Source: Acanthaster planci (Eukaryota; Echinodermata; Asteroidea; Valvatida; Acanthasteridae). Taken from it: 62,000 nucleotides of DNA. The notes beneath the pieces are model-generated. The model was not told the origin of the DNA and did not search any database. It saw only the letters and a list, made by a program, of their open reading frames with translations. The stretch lies in assembly GCF_001949145.1 (NCBI RefSeq), contig NW_019091436.1, positions 34,399 to 96,398 of the forward strand, given 5' to 3'. This document shows, piece after piece, positions 14,001 through 29,000 of the stretch (position 1 is the stretch's first letter; each line of letters starts with the position of its first letter). The translations under genes were made by a program, and so were the position numbers.

Positions 14001-17000
14001 TTCCCAGCACGGCCATCCCCTTTAAATTCAGAAGCATACGGTACATGTATCAGTCGTTAAATGTACATGTACATACTGGTACATGTGTTTATGTTAGAAG
14101 CATCTTTGAAAAGCCCCTCCCCCCTGGCGAAATGCATATATGTGCCTATGGTGAACTGAAAAGTAAACAAATATATTTAATCCATTTGTTCCAAAATGAT
14201 TGAACATGCTTTGAAAAGAAATGTGGTGAAATTGATAGTTGGTTGTTAAAAATATGGATTTAAGACTTACAAACTTTACCTTTTTCACAGCTCATTTCTA
14301 AAGCCACAAATTGTAAATTTTCCTGTGTTTTGGTGGACTGTATAAAGCATGTCAACATGAAGTCTAGAATGCTTCTCTACATGTCCATGTAGTTCTTTTC
14401 TCACACTTTTCCCCAACAACTTTCAAGCAGTCAAAACAGTTCATTTTTTATAAAATCCATTAAGGTGTTGTTTTTCAATTCCAAGCGCTCTGATATTGTT
14501 GGAGTTGTTTGCAGCGTGATGTCCTCAGAGCATGCATCCATCTACTTTAAGTCCATTATCTGTGTCTTGGTCTGCTTGCGGAGAGCGTATTTACATGTCT
14601 CAGACACATTTGCTTTGAGCAAATGCACCGTCCCTTCCCGCCTGCTTTTTCATTTAATGCCTCCTGGGAAATGGAGTTTCTTCCCTCGGGAGACTTTTTA
14701 ATGGTTCCAGAATGAATGCTCCACATGATCTTCAGGAAGACGAAGAAAAAAAGACGAAGACAGGGAGTGTCGCATAGCACCTGCTAAGAAATTGTAGCCT
14801 TTTCTGATAAACATTGTAAAACTAGTCTGTTTTCTATTTGATATATTGTACATGTATAAGGAGCTATTTCTTACATGAATGAATTTTAAATGTTCATGTT
14901 TTTTAGTCATAACAGTAGCCTATTTTATTTTATATTTGTAAGCCAGTGGCATTGCAGTTGGAGACCTTGGGGTCACAATTTTCAAGTAATCTGTATTTTT
15001 ACTTCTGGCATGGCAATTGGTTAATTAATTTAGTACTGTACCCAGTATATTCATGCTGTTTGTTATTATACCATGTCAAATAACAATAACAGTAGTAATA
15101 TTTATGGTGGGAAACTATCCTATTTTATCTGGAGAGAACTTGTTTCNNNNNNNNNNNNNNNNNNNNNNNNNNNNNNNNNNNNNNNNNNNNNNNNNNNNNN
15201 NNNNNNNNNNNNNNNNNNNNNNNNNNNNNNNNNNNNNNNNNNNNNNNNNNNNNNNNNNNNNNNNNNNNNNNNNNNNNNNNNNNNNNNNNNNNNNNNNNNN
15301 NNNNNNNNNNNNNNNNNNNNNNNNNNNNNNNNNNNTTAATAATTGTACTGTAATTTGAAAAAGACACAAAACAGAAGAGTTGCCCTGAAAACCTGATTTT
15401 ACTTCAACCAAAAACTGGGTGAACAATTGTTTACCAGATTTCATTAGAGATACATTTATTTTCAAAATAGCAGCTTGATTTTATTATTAATTTGCTGATG
15501 TGATTTGTCATGCACCTAATGGATCCTTCACAAATTTGATCCCAAGATTTTCCGGATGAGTATTCCCAGACTTTATTAACTGCCAGTGACGGTACGAATG
15601 GTACCAATAGAGCATAGCCCAACAACAGATTATCAAGGCAGGCGTGGGGACAATTTGGACAGGGCTTGTCAAAAAAATGTGGACAGACTGACTAAATGAC
15701 TGTTTGATTAAAGGCTTTGGATGGGTTTAATCCGATAAAAGCTCAGCTTCGGTTGGTTCGCTCTGTTTTTCAAGCGCTAGAATCAGGAGGCCTTTCCTGG
15801 AGCTGTTTCCTGGCTTCACTCCTAATAATTTGCTTTAGTGGGCAGAATAAATAACTTCAGTTTGTGGAAGAGCATAGACTGAAATAGTATCAACTACATG
15901 TAGGGAAGAAATCGGTAACCTGAATATACACTTGATAGGGGACAGTGTTCATGATAAAGATGTACATCAAATTTGTGCAGAATCTTACATCAGAATGACA
16001 TATTTATGGCTTTATAAAATTGTTCCCCCTTTAGTGATATTGCAGACATTTTAGTCCTTAATTTATATAATGGGTTTTGCCCTTTACCCAACGTATATAT
16101 TGATAAACACCATAAGTTCAGTGCTTGTCTGAGAGCTTGCAAAAAAATTCACAAGCTTACTCGGGAGGGACTCGAACGCACAACCTCCTGCTCACTAGTG
16201 CAGACGTCTTAACCACTCGACCACCGAGCTTGCCGGGGTCAGCTGGCCGGTCCGAGTAAGCTTGTGAATTTTTTTTCACAAGCTCTCGGACAAACACTGG
16301 GCATACAGTGTTTATTAATATATAACTACATGTAACTAGTGGTTTCCATAGTAAGGCACAAACATCACAGTCCGATGCAGGGAATTTTAACTGAGTGTAT
16401 TATTCAAGGGCCATTGCATTTCTAATCCCACAAATTAAAGTTTGGTTTAGTTGGCATTCGTGCATACATGTATCTGAGAACCTTTTATATGTACCTGTGC
16501 CATTCTGCTCAATTATCAGACAATTCTCCACACACAGTTTCTCACTGCTGTGAACGCTTTACTACATGTGTACCTCGTTAATGAAAATACTGGCAATTAT
16601 GATTGGATAACTTCCTGATGTGCCTTGACTTACAAACATTACGTTTCCCGGTAGTTTGCAAACCGCTAGCTACATTCTACCCCAGGGGAGATGGCAGCCA
16701 CGCTCCTAATCTGCTGCTCAGACCCATCTATTACCGATGCTAGCTTTTCTCTTGACTGCAGGGGTCTAATTGCTGTTGACTCGTGCATGACCCATCAAAA
16801 AAAAAGAATTAGCGTGAAGGCTGAAAGGGGTCATTGAAAAATTGGTTGAAACAAGTGGTGTTGGTTCTACGTGTTTTTGTAAGTATGTAAATAATTGACG
16901 CGTCATTGTGGTTCTTACATGTACCCATAGGACTTGGTTTGAACTATACAGTGCCCACCACTCTTTCTATTGGAGTTGGCTGGAAGTATATGAATGCACA

Positions 17001-20000
17001 GTAAGTGAATACGTCTACACAGGTCGTGCTTAAATTGCAGATTTGGCGTAATTTCTTGCACCTCTCAGCAGGGCTGTATTATCCAGTTGGCACAGTTGGT
17101 ATAGTTGTGCCTTGGATCAACAACAATTTGGCAGTTCATTATGGTCCCTCATTTATAATTTTGACCCTTTCAGTTCTGGTTGACTACATTTTGGGTTCCC
17201 AGCCCAGGACAAGAAAGTCTTTTCAAAGTGAATAGAATCTCATAAGGTGCAGTACATGTGTATTTGGACTATTGTTATCCTGATTCAAAGTTTGATTTTC
17301 TAAATTCTTTATTTGTTGTGGGTGTACATGTACATAAAACTGGGAAATGAACTGAGGTTTTCAATTTTTGCCTACGCGTACAATATTTTTCATTCATTGT
17401 GGTTTACCCTTTATAGAAAGATGTGATATGAAGGTGTGTTTTGGTTTTCTTCTATTGAAAAGAAATTCTCCTATGCGTGGGTTGCAATGCAATCAGTCCA
17501 ACATACTCAAACATCAAGTTCAATTGACTGGATTTTTGAAATGGTCGGCAGTGTACTAATCCTTTGAAGGGATCAGAGAGCATGTTGTTGAAAGTCTGCG
17601 GTCTTTCATGATTCTTAGTTGTTGCCCAAGGTTGCATTGTGTGACCTAAAGATTTGAAAAATGTGGAGGATTTGTTGCTTTAGTTCAATGGTAGCATGAT
17701 GCTGTCTATCATGTCAATGGAGCCAAGGCTAAGTGAAGATACTTTTTTCCTTTGCGGGAACAGTGTGTTAACAGAAACAAAGTACAGTACAGCACGTATA
17801 CATGTACATGTGTACACAGCTTACCAAATAAGATTGAACTTGCAAAGAGTTGAACTGGTTTTGAGGAGAAAATACCAATTGGCTTTGTGCATCTGTGTTT
17901 GTTTTGATGCTTACGTACATGTCCTAGTTTCTGTTGTTGGGGTCTACACCATGAACGATGGACAGAGCATACTGTCCAAAATGTGGAATACCCTCTGGTT
18001 CTTTTAAGAACCACACATACTCACAAAAGAGATATTTTGCATGGTGGTACCGCAAACCGGCAATATACAAATACAGTGTAAGTACTGCCCATCTCGGCCA
18101 AGATTTTAGATTACAGATAACAGCCAGGTCATTGCATGAGGATGCCTGTACATTACCCAATGCAGGCACAGTACATGTAGTTTGCCCAGACTGATACACA
18201 CAATGCACCATTATTGATCGAATCATACCATTACACAGTGTGTAATCTCTGGGTAATTCACCATATAGACAGGCAACTTGGAATTCCCATGACTGCCCAA
18301 AAATCAATTGCTAATATTGATTGAAGCAGAACTGCCTAAGGTGGGAGAGATGGATGATGTGGACGACTGTAAGGGACTACAGTACAGTGCATGGCAGTCA
18401 TATGTACATGTACATCAGTACTTGTTGAGGCCAATAGTACAATGGGCTGTATCAGTTCCAATAATTGAATATTCAACCTGCTATCTGAGTTAATCAGTAT
18501 GACATTCATTAAACCAGATTCCCACAATAGCAGAAATACATTCTTTAATTTGTCTACACATGTATGCAAGTTTTGTCATTGTTTCTTGACACGCTGTTTG
18601 CATTGGTTGTTGAGCTTTTTTTGAGCATACAAGTGATACACCCATTAAGATCTTTGGCAGTGTTGGAGCTGGATTTTCTTAGGTAAAGCCAACTTCCAGA
18701 TTTTATAGCACATGTATTCATACATCTACATATTAGTACATGTATCTTCTGGTAGCTTGATGTCCCAAGGCCACACTCAATTTGGCTTTTGTGGCAGTAT
18801 TGTACACGTAGGCCCACCAGTAGCTACGGGTAAAGAACTAGGAAGAATCCTGGATGAGCTATCAAAATGCTGTACATGGGAAATGGTTATGCACTGCACA
18901 TGTAACAGGTTATTGGAAACTGCAGATAATTTCTATCCCAACTCAATACAAATTAACTATAAATGCTGTAATGGGGTTGGAACTTCATTGAGTGTATTTC
19001 AAGAACTTTAAATATCTGTATAAGTGATAAAATTCACTTTTGTCACAGTTTTGGATGCTCTGTTCTTAGGATCCTGAGTTTAACATCTCACTCGTTTCAA
19101 GCTTTACACTTTGTAAACTGAGACCATGTACTTGTACTGTCCAATACTTGCACTTTGCTCAGATGATAGATGGATCTTTTCCTCTCCTGTCTGAAATGCT
19201 CAGATGAAGGAGTGACTCATACGTGAGGTTTGGCACATTAGGCCAGTAATCTGAAGAGCTCGGTACACAAACAAAACGTGCAAGTGGTAAACTCGTAGGA
19301 TCTCAGATCAATCAAAAGTGAAGTGAAGTACACGCACCTAAAATGTCCAATGTACACAAGATATTTGTGTGTAGAATGCAAATGCATGTAGACATTTTGC
19401 GCTAATAAATGTACCTTACCCAGGTCAAAATTGCACTGAGCAGTCGCTTGTCTTTTTCCTTGTTGAAGCTTATCCACTTTCTGACTAAATTCTTTTTTTT
19501 TCCCACCTACTGGTATGGGTAGGGGGGAATTTTATCTTAAATACATTTAACAATTCCAAACAGCTAAAAATTTAATATTTCCCTTGAAAAGTACAGTGTA
19601 TCTTTTTTGGTTTTGTGGTTTTGCCAAAAAGGTTTTGTGGCTTGTAGGAACTATCCGCTCCAAGCGGGACAAAAGAGGGCATGATTTTGGTACTCATCAC
19701 ATACATGTAGGCGCACCATGCATGAAGGGCGCAAGTATATGCGTGTTTGACGTGGAGCATACTGAGTACAGTCTTTGCGTACACGCAGAATGCGTGCAAG
19801 AACCCACCTTGTAACCACCTGTCTTCCTTTCGCCGATTGGGGGTGCACTTCAACTCGGGGCGGATATATACAATACTAGTTTGTGTTCTGTAGCCAGATA
19901 CATTTATACAAAGAACTCGGTAGAAGGTGTGACTTAACATATCCAATGCAATATAATAATGTGCTGGTTTATAAATCTAAGAAACCTTCTTTACTTGACC

Positions 20001-23000
20001 AATGCTACATCCTGCAACACAAATCTGGTAAATTTTTACTGTAGATGAACATGTACATGTAAATTATGTGTTTCTTGCATCGTGGCCGATACATGTACAC
20101 ATGTATCGATATGTTAAATTGATTCTCTGAAGGTCCTTGTAATTACGGTAGATTAAGAGTACATCCAGCTGACATATCCAGTGCATACATGTACATGTAT
20201 TTGATATCGTGTGAAATTGAATCCCATTAAAACTAATGAACAAATTCAATATCCTGTGTTGCTGCTAATGTCTATTGTGGGATGGTAAATTTATACTGCA
20301 CCCTGGTGCATTTCCATTAATGGCTTAGTGCTTTGAAAGGCGCTTGTGGTTTATTTTAGCATCATGCATGCAGTTATCCATTAACCTACAAGTGGACTAC
20401 ATGTAGATTGGAATATATATCGTTCTTATTTTGGTCACTGTTTAAGAAAACTATACATACATGTACATACATGTATACATCCATGATTTTTGTGAAGGGC
20501 AAGTTGTAATGTCCGTCATATTTCATGATTTCTTTCTTATCTCCAAGCCCTGTTGACAATGACAGAAAATTAATGTTACCAACTCATAATAACTTGGCAA
20601 TATTGCCTGTCATCAGGGAGTGAAACTCACAGGTGTTGTTGTCAGGTCATATGACAAGCAGGAAAAAGTAAGCTGATATTGGTTCCAGGTTGTTTGGTTG
20701 GATGATAAAAATGGATACCAATGCCGGGGTCTGGTTGCAGAGAATACATGTACATGTATGACTAACAAATGATAAAATGTCACCTTTTATTATTCAGAGG
20801 TAATCTTTGCCTGCACTGCCGCATTTTCCTCCAATTATTTTTATGGAAGCAGGAAAATTTATTTCTTAACCAATCAGTATACCAGTACATGAATACATGT
20901 ACATATTCGTATCTGTTTTGCATTAATTGTCATTAAATTAGAAGCACTCAGGTGTTCAGTATTTTATTTATGATTTCATCCATTTTTAAACATTGTTGAT
21001 ACAGTCTGTTTGGCAAACACAGTACCGGTACATGTACAGGTATTCATCTTTCCTTAGTCTTCTGGCCAATTAAAGGTACACATACTCCTGTGTACTGGAA
21101 ATGTACGGTACATGCACCGGTATGCTGTTGAACTTTTTCTATCAGAAATGTTAAATATTTATTTTTTTGGGCAAGAAAATTTTTTTGGGCAAGTACTGGT
21201 ACACATACAGCACTGTAACTGAAATGGATATATCTGCATACATTCTGGTATGAAGCGGTTACGTGTGTATTCATATACTACATGTATATTGTACATGTAC
21301 CATAGTTTTACCATAGTTATACCATAGATTATGCCATAGATTGTACATGTACCATAGTTTTACCATAGTTATACCATAGATTATACCATAGATTGTACAT
21401 GTACCATAGTTTTACCATAGTTATACCATAGATTATACCATAGATTATACCATAGATTGTACATGTACCGTAGTTTTACCATAGTTATACCATAGATTAT
21501 ACATAGATTGTACATGTACCGTAGTTTTACCATAGTTATACCATAGATTATACCATAGATCATACCATAGATTATACCATAGATTGTACATGTACCGTAG
21601 TTTTACCATAGTTGTACCATAGATTATACCATAGATTGTACCATAGTTGAAGTGTAAACTCTTTGTCTTTTTTTTCTTTATAACATCAACTTGTAACTTT
21701 CACAGTTAACCATTGTTCTGTAGATGCAGAAACTTAATGTTGATCCCTTGAGTTGTTACAAGGGACTGATTTGTTATTCATTAAATGAATAGATTGACAA
21801 GTGTTGCATGACGGGGGATGGAATTTGAAAAAAAGCCCCTTAACAATTGACATACACTGATCTTGTATTAAAATGTACATGTACATGTATAGACACATGG
21901 TCATACCCACTCATAAATTGAACAGTTTCTCTTGAATAATTACTGGTTTGTTCAGGGGGATGGCTGGGCATGAGAGAGACCCAGGATACGCCTTTGCTGA
22001 TTCAACGCAAGTACACTTCCGTACCTTTTGCCCCCCACATGTACATGTACTACATCTTTGGTCAGATTTCATGAAAAATTGTCAGTTCTTCTTGATCTAC
22101 ATGTAGATGCCCATGGCCATGGGGGGCGGGGTAAGTACTCTGCTACACTATTGACTGACTGACTGAGTGTTCAGAAACATTTTACCAACTCCATCTTCAT
22201 GTATACATGTATCAATACTGCTCTTTGTTACATTTTATGCATTTTGATAGCTTGTCATTTTGTAGTTTCATGTAAACCCTGTATTTGTATGCAGCCCTTT
22301 GCGTTCCAGCCAGTCTGTTTTAATCTGCAACCAATCAATACCTGGGAAATGTTTGCAGTTGATTTGACTTGTAATGTTATCCGTCAATTCCCGACCTCCC
22401 ACCCAACCATTCTGTTTGGAGGCGGTTCATTAGTCAGTGTGAATATTATCGGATGCTTGAGGAAGGTTTTGTTAGGAAGTCATTTAATATTTGTTCAGTG
22501 TTGAAATAAGCTGCAGCAGCAGCTGTTGGTCATTTGTCATTGGCTTCATAGTCTTCATTTAATTGTAATGCAATATGGGAACACTGATCTGAGTAGCATT
22601 GGTTATTGCTACCAGATGGTCTAATCCAGCCAAAACCTCACTTTGCATTAAAAGAAATCAGTTCAAAATGTTGTTAATTTAAACTGCAGTTGCATTTGTG
22701 TATCTTAAAAATACATGTACATTGTACATGTACGCCTGAAAAGCAGTCTTCCTGATTATTTTACTCTAATTGTTTGGAATGGTTAGAAGGTACCGGTAGT
22801 CGAGCAGCCAAACCTTTAGTGTTTATTGAATAAGATCTTTTTGCTTTTATCCATCTGTGATCTTATGTTACCGATACATGTACATGTAGTTGTATATGAT
22901 ACACTCATCTGCATACTTACTGGTACATGGACCAGGTATACTAGCTGAAAGCTTTGTTTTATTTATCTCTTATTATATCATTTCTCTTATATCATTTTAG

Positions 23001-26000
23001 GAAACTTGTCGGGCTTCTAATTTAAACCTACATGTGTATGTATCATTTAATATTCTCTTAGTCTCGGATTACGCAGTCCGTACATGTAGTTTTAAAATGT
23101 AATGATTGCAGCTTTAAAATATGATTTTACATACACCCGAGGGGGTTATGGTTGACTTTCTTATCTACACTGTGACTACAGTCAGTTGTACAATCTGTTT
23201 TGAGACAAGGTTGTCCATCATAAGTGTGATAAGCCAATCGTAGTGATGCATCTGATTGTAACCAAATCCTAACACAAGTTACAGGAATTAGAAATTGAAT
23301 GTCACATTCAATCTCTGCATAGCCTTAAGCCCTTGGAGTGAATGAAATTTCTCACTAAAACAGTTTACGCGATCTCCGTCCTCTCTGTCTCAGGGTTGGT
23401 CACCTGCTTCATCTTGTATCTTCTCCTCAAATTAAGATTCAGTGAATTCTCAAATTGTGGAAATTTGTGAAGCAAAGGGTAATGTGACTTCAAGAAAGCC
23501 CAAGGGAGTGCCATGAGAGATACAGAAATTCTTCTTCTCTGTCATCAGTCAGTTCTAGCCTTCCTTGTATCCCCCTACTGAGTTCATCAATCCTGTGGAA
23601 AGCATCAATCTCTCTGACTTCAGAAGAAGATGAAATATCACAGGAACCGCAAGGTGTAGAATTCTGGCCGACTGGCCCCAGGCTATTCAATCTGATTACC
23701 CTGGAGATCAATTTAATTTAGTTCAGGGCATCTCAGATATGACCCTAAGGTTTGGTCTTGTATTTTTTTGATTTCTGAAAATGACCTCACTCTGTTGAGG
23801 TGTCTGCTGGTACATATACATCAGGTTGTACATGTAGATGTTTATCCTATATCAAAATCAAACACCAGATTTTGCATTAATCTGATGTTCAGATTCAGAA
23901 TTACATTGTGCTGCTACATTACAGTTCATTTGACTGTCCAGTGTTAGATTTTGGAGGAGTGTGGATCCAATTTTGTAGTGCCCATGTCAATATTAGCTTG
24001 AAAGCCTTGAAGAAAGCTGTGAATAAAGATGAAGAATGTAGATCTTAGTGGGAGAAAAACTCCAGATACCTGTAAATATTCTGGTGAAAATCTGCAGAAT
24101 CTGGTAGGAAATGGAAACCTGATCAGCATGTTGGCTTGGGTTAGATTCGAACCTGGGTCACAGAGGAAGAAGGTGAGAAACACATATGCACTGATGAATA
24201 CAAAGCCTAAGAGTCCTGTGTCTATCACTGCTCCAACCTGACTTCCAACTAATTGAAATTTTGGAGAAGTGATGTATTGCACCAGGTTGATCACCTGTGG
24301 AGAGACATCCATCAGATGTTTGTTAGAATAGCATGCGCATGATTGCCTGCATCCATTTTCACCTTGGCACCTTTGATTGATTCTTGAATAATGCAAAGCC
24401 TGTTCGCAGTGTTTGATTTCATTTGGGGCTGGTCACTCATCAGACTTCTGAGAGACCTTTCCCAACTGAAGTTTCCGGATGAACGGGATAATATATATTT
24501 GCCTATTCTTCCGTGAAATGAATTCTGAGCAAACCTCTGCCTACCAGTACATGTTGTCATGTGCGAAATTTAAAGGCCCCCCAGCCATTCAAAAAAGGAT
24601 CAACGACATGACACTCTTTTTTAATAACCGTGTTGCTCTTTTGGGAGGGGGCTTTTTCTTTGGTTTCTTTCCTTTCCAGCCATTTGAGAATTAAAGAGAC
24701 ACTGAAACATTTCTGCAGGCTCATATAGAGGCATGTCTAATTTGTGAGTGCTTTTTATTCAGTGTGGCAATCAGAGATTAAAAGAACATTTGTCATTATT
24801 CCTATCAGATCAATTTTTATTTGTTTTGGGGGCTGTTTTGCATGTTGAATGACAGGCAGAAGCTTAATGTGCAGTAATTTTAAGCTGTGACATGAAATCC
24901 TTGAAATACATATCACATCATAAAATGTGTCTGTTGTACTGTATTTATTTGCTCTGTAAGCAAATGGAGGTTTGAATGAAATACCACTATCAGTTTTTTA
25001 GGAGCCTTGTTCATTTGTGTGCTGAAAAGATGGATCAACATTTGCCAACAGATCTGTTGGCAAATGTTTCATCATACATTTAGTTTTAAAGTACAAACTA
25101 TTACCTATGCCATCACTGTTCACAAAATTAAACATTGTAGCATAACCATATGGGACAGGGTTGAAAATGCTGGTACCAAAGTAGTGGATGATGGGACGAC
25201 TAATCTTCCAAAATCCCTCATGCATTATAGGTTTTGAAGGCTGTAAGGAAAATGTTGCATGTGGCTGATGTTGAAGGATGTCTTGTGTCAAAAGTCTTGA
25301 GCTGGACCTTGTGTTGTTTATGCTCAGCCCAGTTTAAATTGAGGTCCAAGTAATACTAGAAACAGTCCATACTTGCTCTGCTTTAAGTTTGACATATTGA
25401 TAGGAACTGAAAAAGATTTGAAGGGTTGAGGAGAGGGTAATATGATTTGTTTGTGGCGCAAAGGAATGCAAAGTGATTAGTGCCCTCTGGAATTTGTTGA
25501 CTCTCCTGTATTGGCTTATGGAAAATAGAATTTACTTAATTTGGAATGTGTGTGATTGTGCCTACCATGCTTTTTATTTTTATTTTTTCAGAAATACTGT
25601 TCATTGAAGACTTGAAATAGTAACATATGGTACATGTTCAGCAGCAGGGAAGCATGGATTTCCATTTGTCTTGGGTCGTTAATTCTCTTTTTAATTCAAT
25701 TGTTCAGATGCTTGTTACAGAGCCAAAATAACACCAACACAATTCACAATCTCATCAGTTGACCTGTTGATTTGGTGCGTTTGCATACTGTTTCAAATTA
25801 ATTCATATTATTGATAAATGTACATGGATTAATTGACATTACTTGCCTGTAAAGGAGCACAAAGCAAGTCACTGCATGCAGTGACATGTGATATATGCTA
25901 TGCAGTATTCAAGCTTGGTAAGATACAGGTTGTGATCTATTTTAGACTTAATTGCTGCTGGGCAGTGTAGAATTTTTGGACACATTTGACAAAGGTTTAA

Positions 26001-29000
26001 CAGATGACTGGCTATTAGGTCATTGGTTGGAAGCAAGACGTACTGTTCGCATTGTTACATGTTCATGTACCGTTACTTGCAGTAATGAGTGGTAATGCTT
26101 GCTTACTACCGGTACATGTAAGTTCCGTAAATTCTTTTACTCTAGAATTTGAAGTGAGTTGCAAAAGAATAAATTAGATACCAAGCAAAGTGACATTTAA
26201 TGATATGCAGACACCTGTCATTCCCTTTACCTCTGACCCTTAATTTTGTCACCCCCTTGCCCACAGGTGTATATGTGAAAAAATGTCCACTGCATTTGAA
26301 GCCGCAATAAAACTCTACTGACTCATTGGCTGATATTTATAAGTAAAGGATTCCACTGACGCTACACAAAGCTTTGCGTTGCGTTGACTGGTAACTATGC
26401 AACTAACAAGGTTGTTGCATATTGACTCGTAGAGAAGTTTAGGGCTCACATACATGTACATACATTGTATACCGCTACGTACATGTACAGTTGCAGTGAT
26501 CTGAAATGGTAATAGCTACAACTTGATGGCACCTAGTGAAAAGAAAGAAATCTTGAATGCAGCAGTATCTTATATTTAATCTTAACTTTTAAAGCCTGAA
26601 AGGTGTAGTTCATTTGTATTGAATTGAATTTTAATGTATTGTCGTCTATATAAACATATGATGAAATTCATTGTGGTCTTGCAAGCAGTAAGATCTGATT
26701 GCAATATACTTGTAGAATGAAGATAAAATTTACACAATTTACTTAAACTAAAACCTCTGGAAGATGATCAGAACATGGTGAGGAATTGTTTCCTGATACT
26801 TCTGCAGTAGTCTGGAAATCGGGAAGCTTGATATGGATTGCAGAAAAACAAGATAGAGGCTGCACATTTGCCAAAGAATGAATGCAGAATTTTATCCTAT
26901 CCTCTACATAGATCAGCTGAATCAACAGGATTAAGAAACCCTTATCTATACTCTTGCATCTGTCTTCTCCAGGGACATTTTTCCACCGTAGTCTTCAACT
27001 TCAAGGAGAAGCCGTTCTTATCACAGCTTCCATCTCAGTGATGAATGCGACATATTTATCTCTCTTCATAGTACCCTCCATCTGTTCTGGCGTCCTCCAT
27101 CCTTTGCCAGAGAGAGTGTTTTAGGATCTCCTGGGAGACCGACTCCAGCATACCAAAATGATCCTTCAGGCTAGACTGCCATTGAAGTCGTTCCCATGAT
27201 ACCCTTCATCTTTCTATCATCTTCAATTTCTTCTGCTTACTGACGCTCTTTCTCTTGGCAGAACTTCCTTTGAAGCCTGGGCGGGGGGAGGCTAAAATGA
27301 ATCTTCCTTAGCTACAAAATGTGGAGGTACCTGTACATGTACATAGCTTTACAGCCTGTATTAACCTGGGTCTAACTGGTTTCATGCAAGACCTTCATGT
27401 ATTCCTTGCCATGTACATGTATGTAATACAAAAGACAACAGATTGTGACACTTTGGACTGAAAAATTGCGTACATTTTGTGTACAAGGTAGATTGTGTAT
27501 AACTCTCACATTTTGATGGAAAAAAATCATGCTGAAATAATATTGATTTCATTTTAGTTGATCATTGATGAAAGAATCCGTTGATTTTTCAAATTCACAA
27601 GAATTTGGAGCTTAACAAGTACACATACAATCTAAATGTAAAGCTATAAGCTTAGACATGATAGGATAGTGCACTGTTTGTTGTTTTTCTTCAGTTTGAA
27701 AATACTCAATCCTTCAGTCTATTAACAGTTTGTTCTTCAAGAGTACATCTAACTCAACTCTGGCCTTTTGGACACCATTTAAAAGTTCTGGTATCTACTT
27801 GAATTTCTCTACAATGATCTGTAATCAGACATTAATTAAAACAGTGTGCAATTTTGCCATTGGCATGTTACGTGACAGTGTAACAAGGTACCAGCAACCT
27901 TGCCGCTAAAGTGAATATGTAGGATTAGACATCTGTTTTTTGTCCTGCTCGATGTCAATCCAAAATGTGTTACTAAGTAAATTAGTGATTAGTGCATTGT
28001 GATTGCTTGTAGATGTCCATTGTTTGTAGCCTGTTTGATTTTATTGAATATTTAGCTACCATTATGCGTATATCAGTAGTTAGACAAACCAACCAATGTT
28101 TCTACGTACTAGTACATGTACATGTATCTCACTGATTGTGGATAGTGTTGAATCTTCTGCGTATATTGTCAATGGCAACTTGAACACATCCAGAAACTCC
28201 GCTGAGATGAGTCAGTGTTAATCGAGATGCCTCACATCTCAGTCTCATCTTTGGTGTGTAGTGACATCCTAACCTTGATAGTTAAGATCATCTGTGATAT
28301 ACCGGTATATATTCCTTGAGTATGTCTTTCTTTTAGGCGGATGAAGGTGTCTTTCTGTCACGGGATGGGGAATTGACATTATGTAGGCCAACTTTGGAGT
28401 GCAAGTCTCCGGCCCTATGCATGTTGCATTCTTGCAGTTTGTAATAACAGTCCAGACTGTGAAGACGTTAATTCTTCTTTCGGTTATTTGTAGTATTGTT
28501 TTGTTTTGTTGCTATGGGGAGGGGAAGGGAATGATGGGGTACCTTGTTTTGTATGCACCTGTATGCATGTTGAGTGGAATAGGATTTCTGTGGTTTTCAG
28601 TAATCTGAGTAAAATTGCTGTGTCTTGGCTCGGAATTTCATGTGAAATTCTTGCTTTAGCACAACAGCTGTTGCACTGAGTGCAGAGAGCTGTTAGTGCA
28701 CTGGGACTGGTACCATGCAGTTTTGTTCATTCAGAGAAGTTTGCTTTGGATCTTTGAAGTAATTACATGTAAGTCAAAGTTGAATCGAAACAGCCTGCAG
28801 ATTTGATTTTATGGTGGACTGAAGGGTGACTGGCCTTCAGCAATAATTGAAAAATATGAATTACCACTTGCCATGCACACTGATATGCCATGTTTGAAAA
28901 TCCTGCCTTGCTGTAGCATGCCATTGCATGGCTACAGCCTTAGTTTTTACTGCTGGCTTTGGAGTAATTTTAAGAGTCTGTAATTCCAGTTTACCAGACT

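Noticed and set aside
15053-15465. Open frames spanning the N run
   Set aside because: Most of their length is undetermined sequence.
23490-23711. 73-codon minus-strand frame with acidic residues
   Set aside because: Protein-like composition in places, but no recognised family, no exon boundaries and no partner.
24140-24240. tRNA or SINE on the minus strand (a ggttcgaatc word)
   Set aside because: A B-box-like word is present, but no convincing A box or cloverleaf could be drawn and no second copy was seen.
27030-27300. Possible retroelement ORF end on the minus strand
   Set aside because: Some residue patterns recall retroelement C-termini, but stops interrupt it and no diagnostic motif is present.
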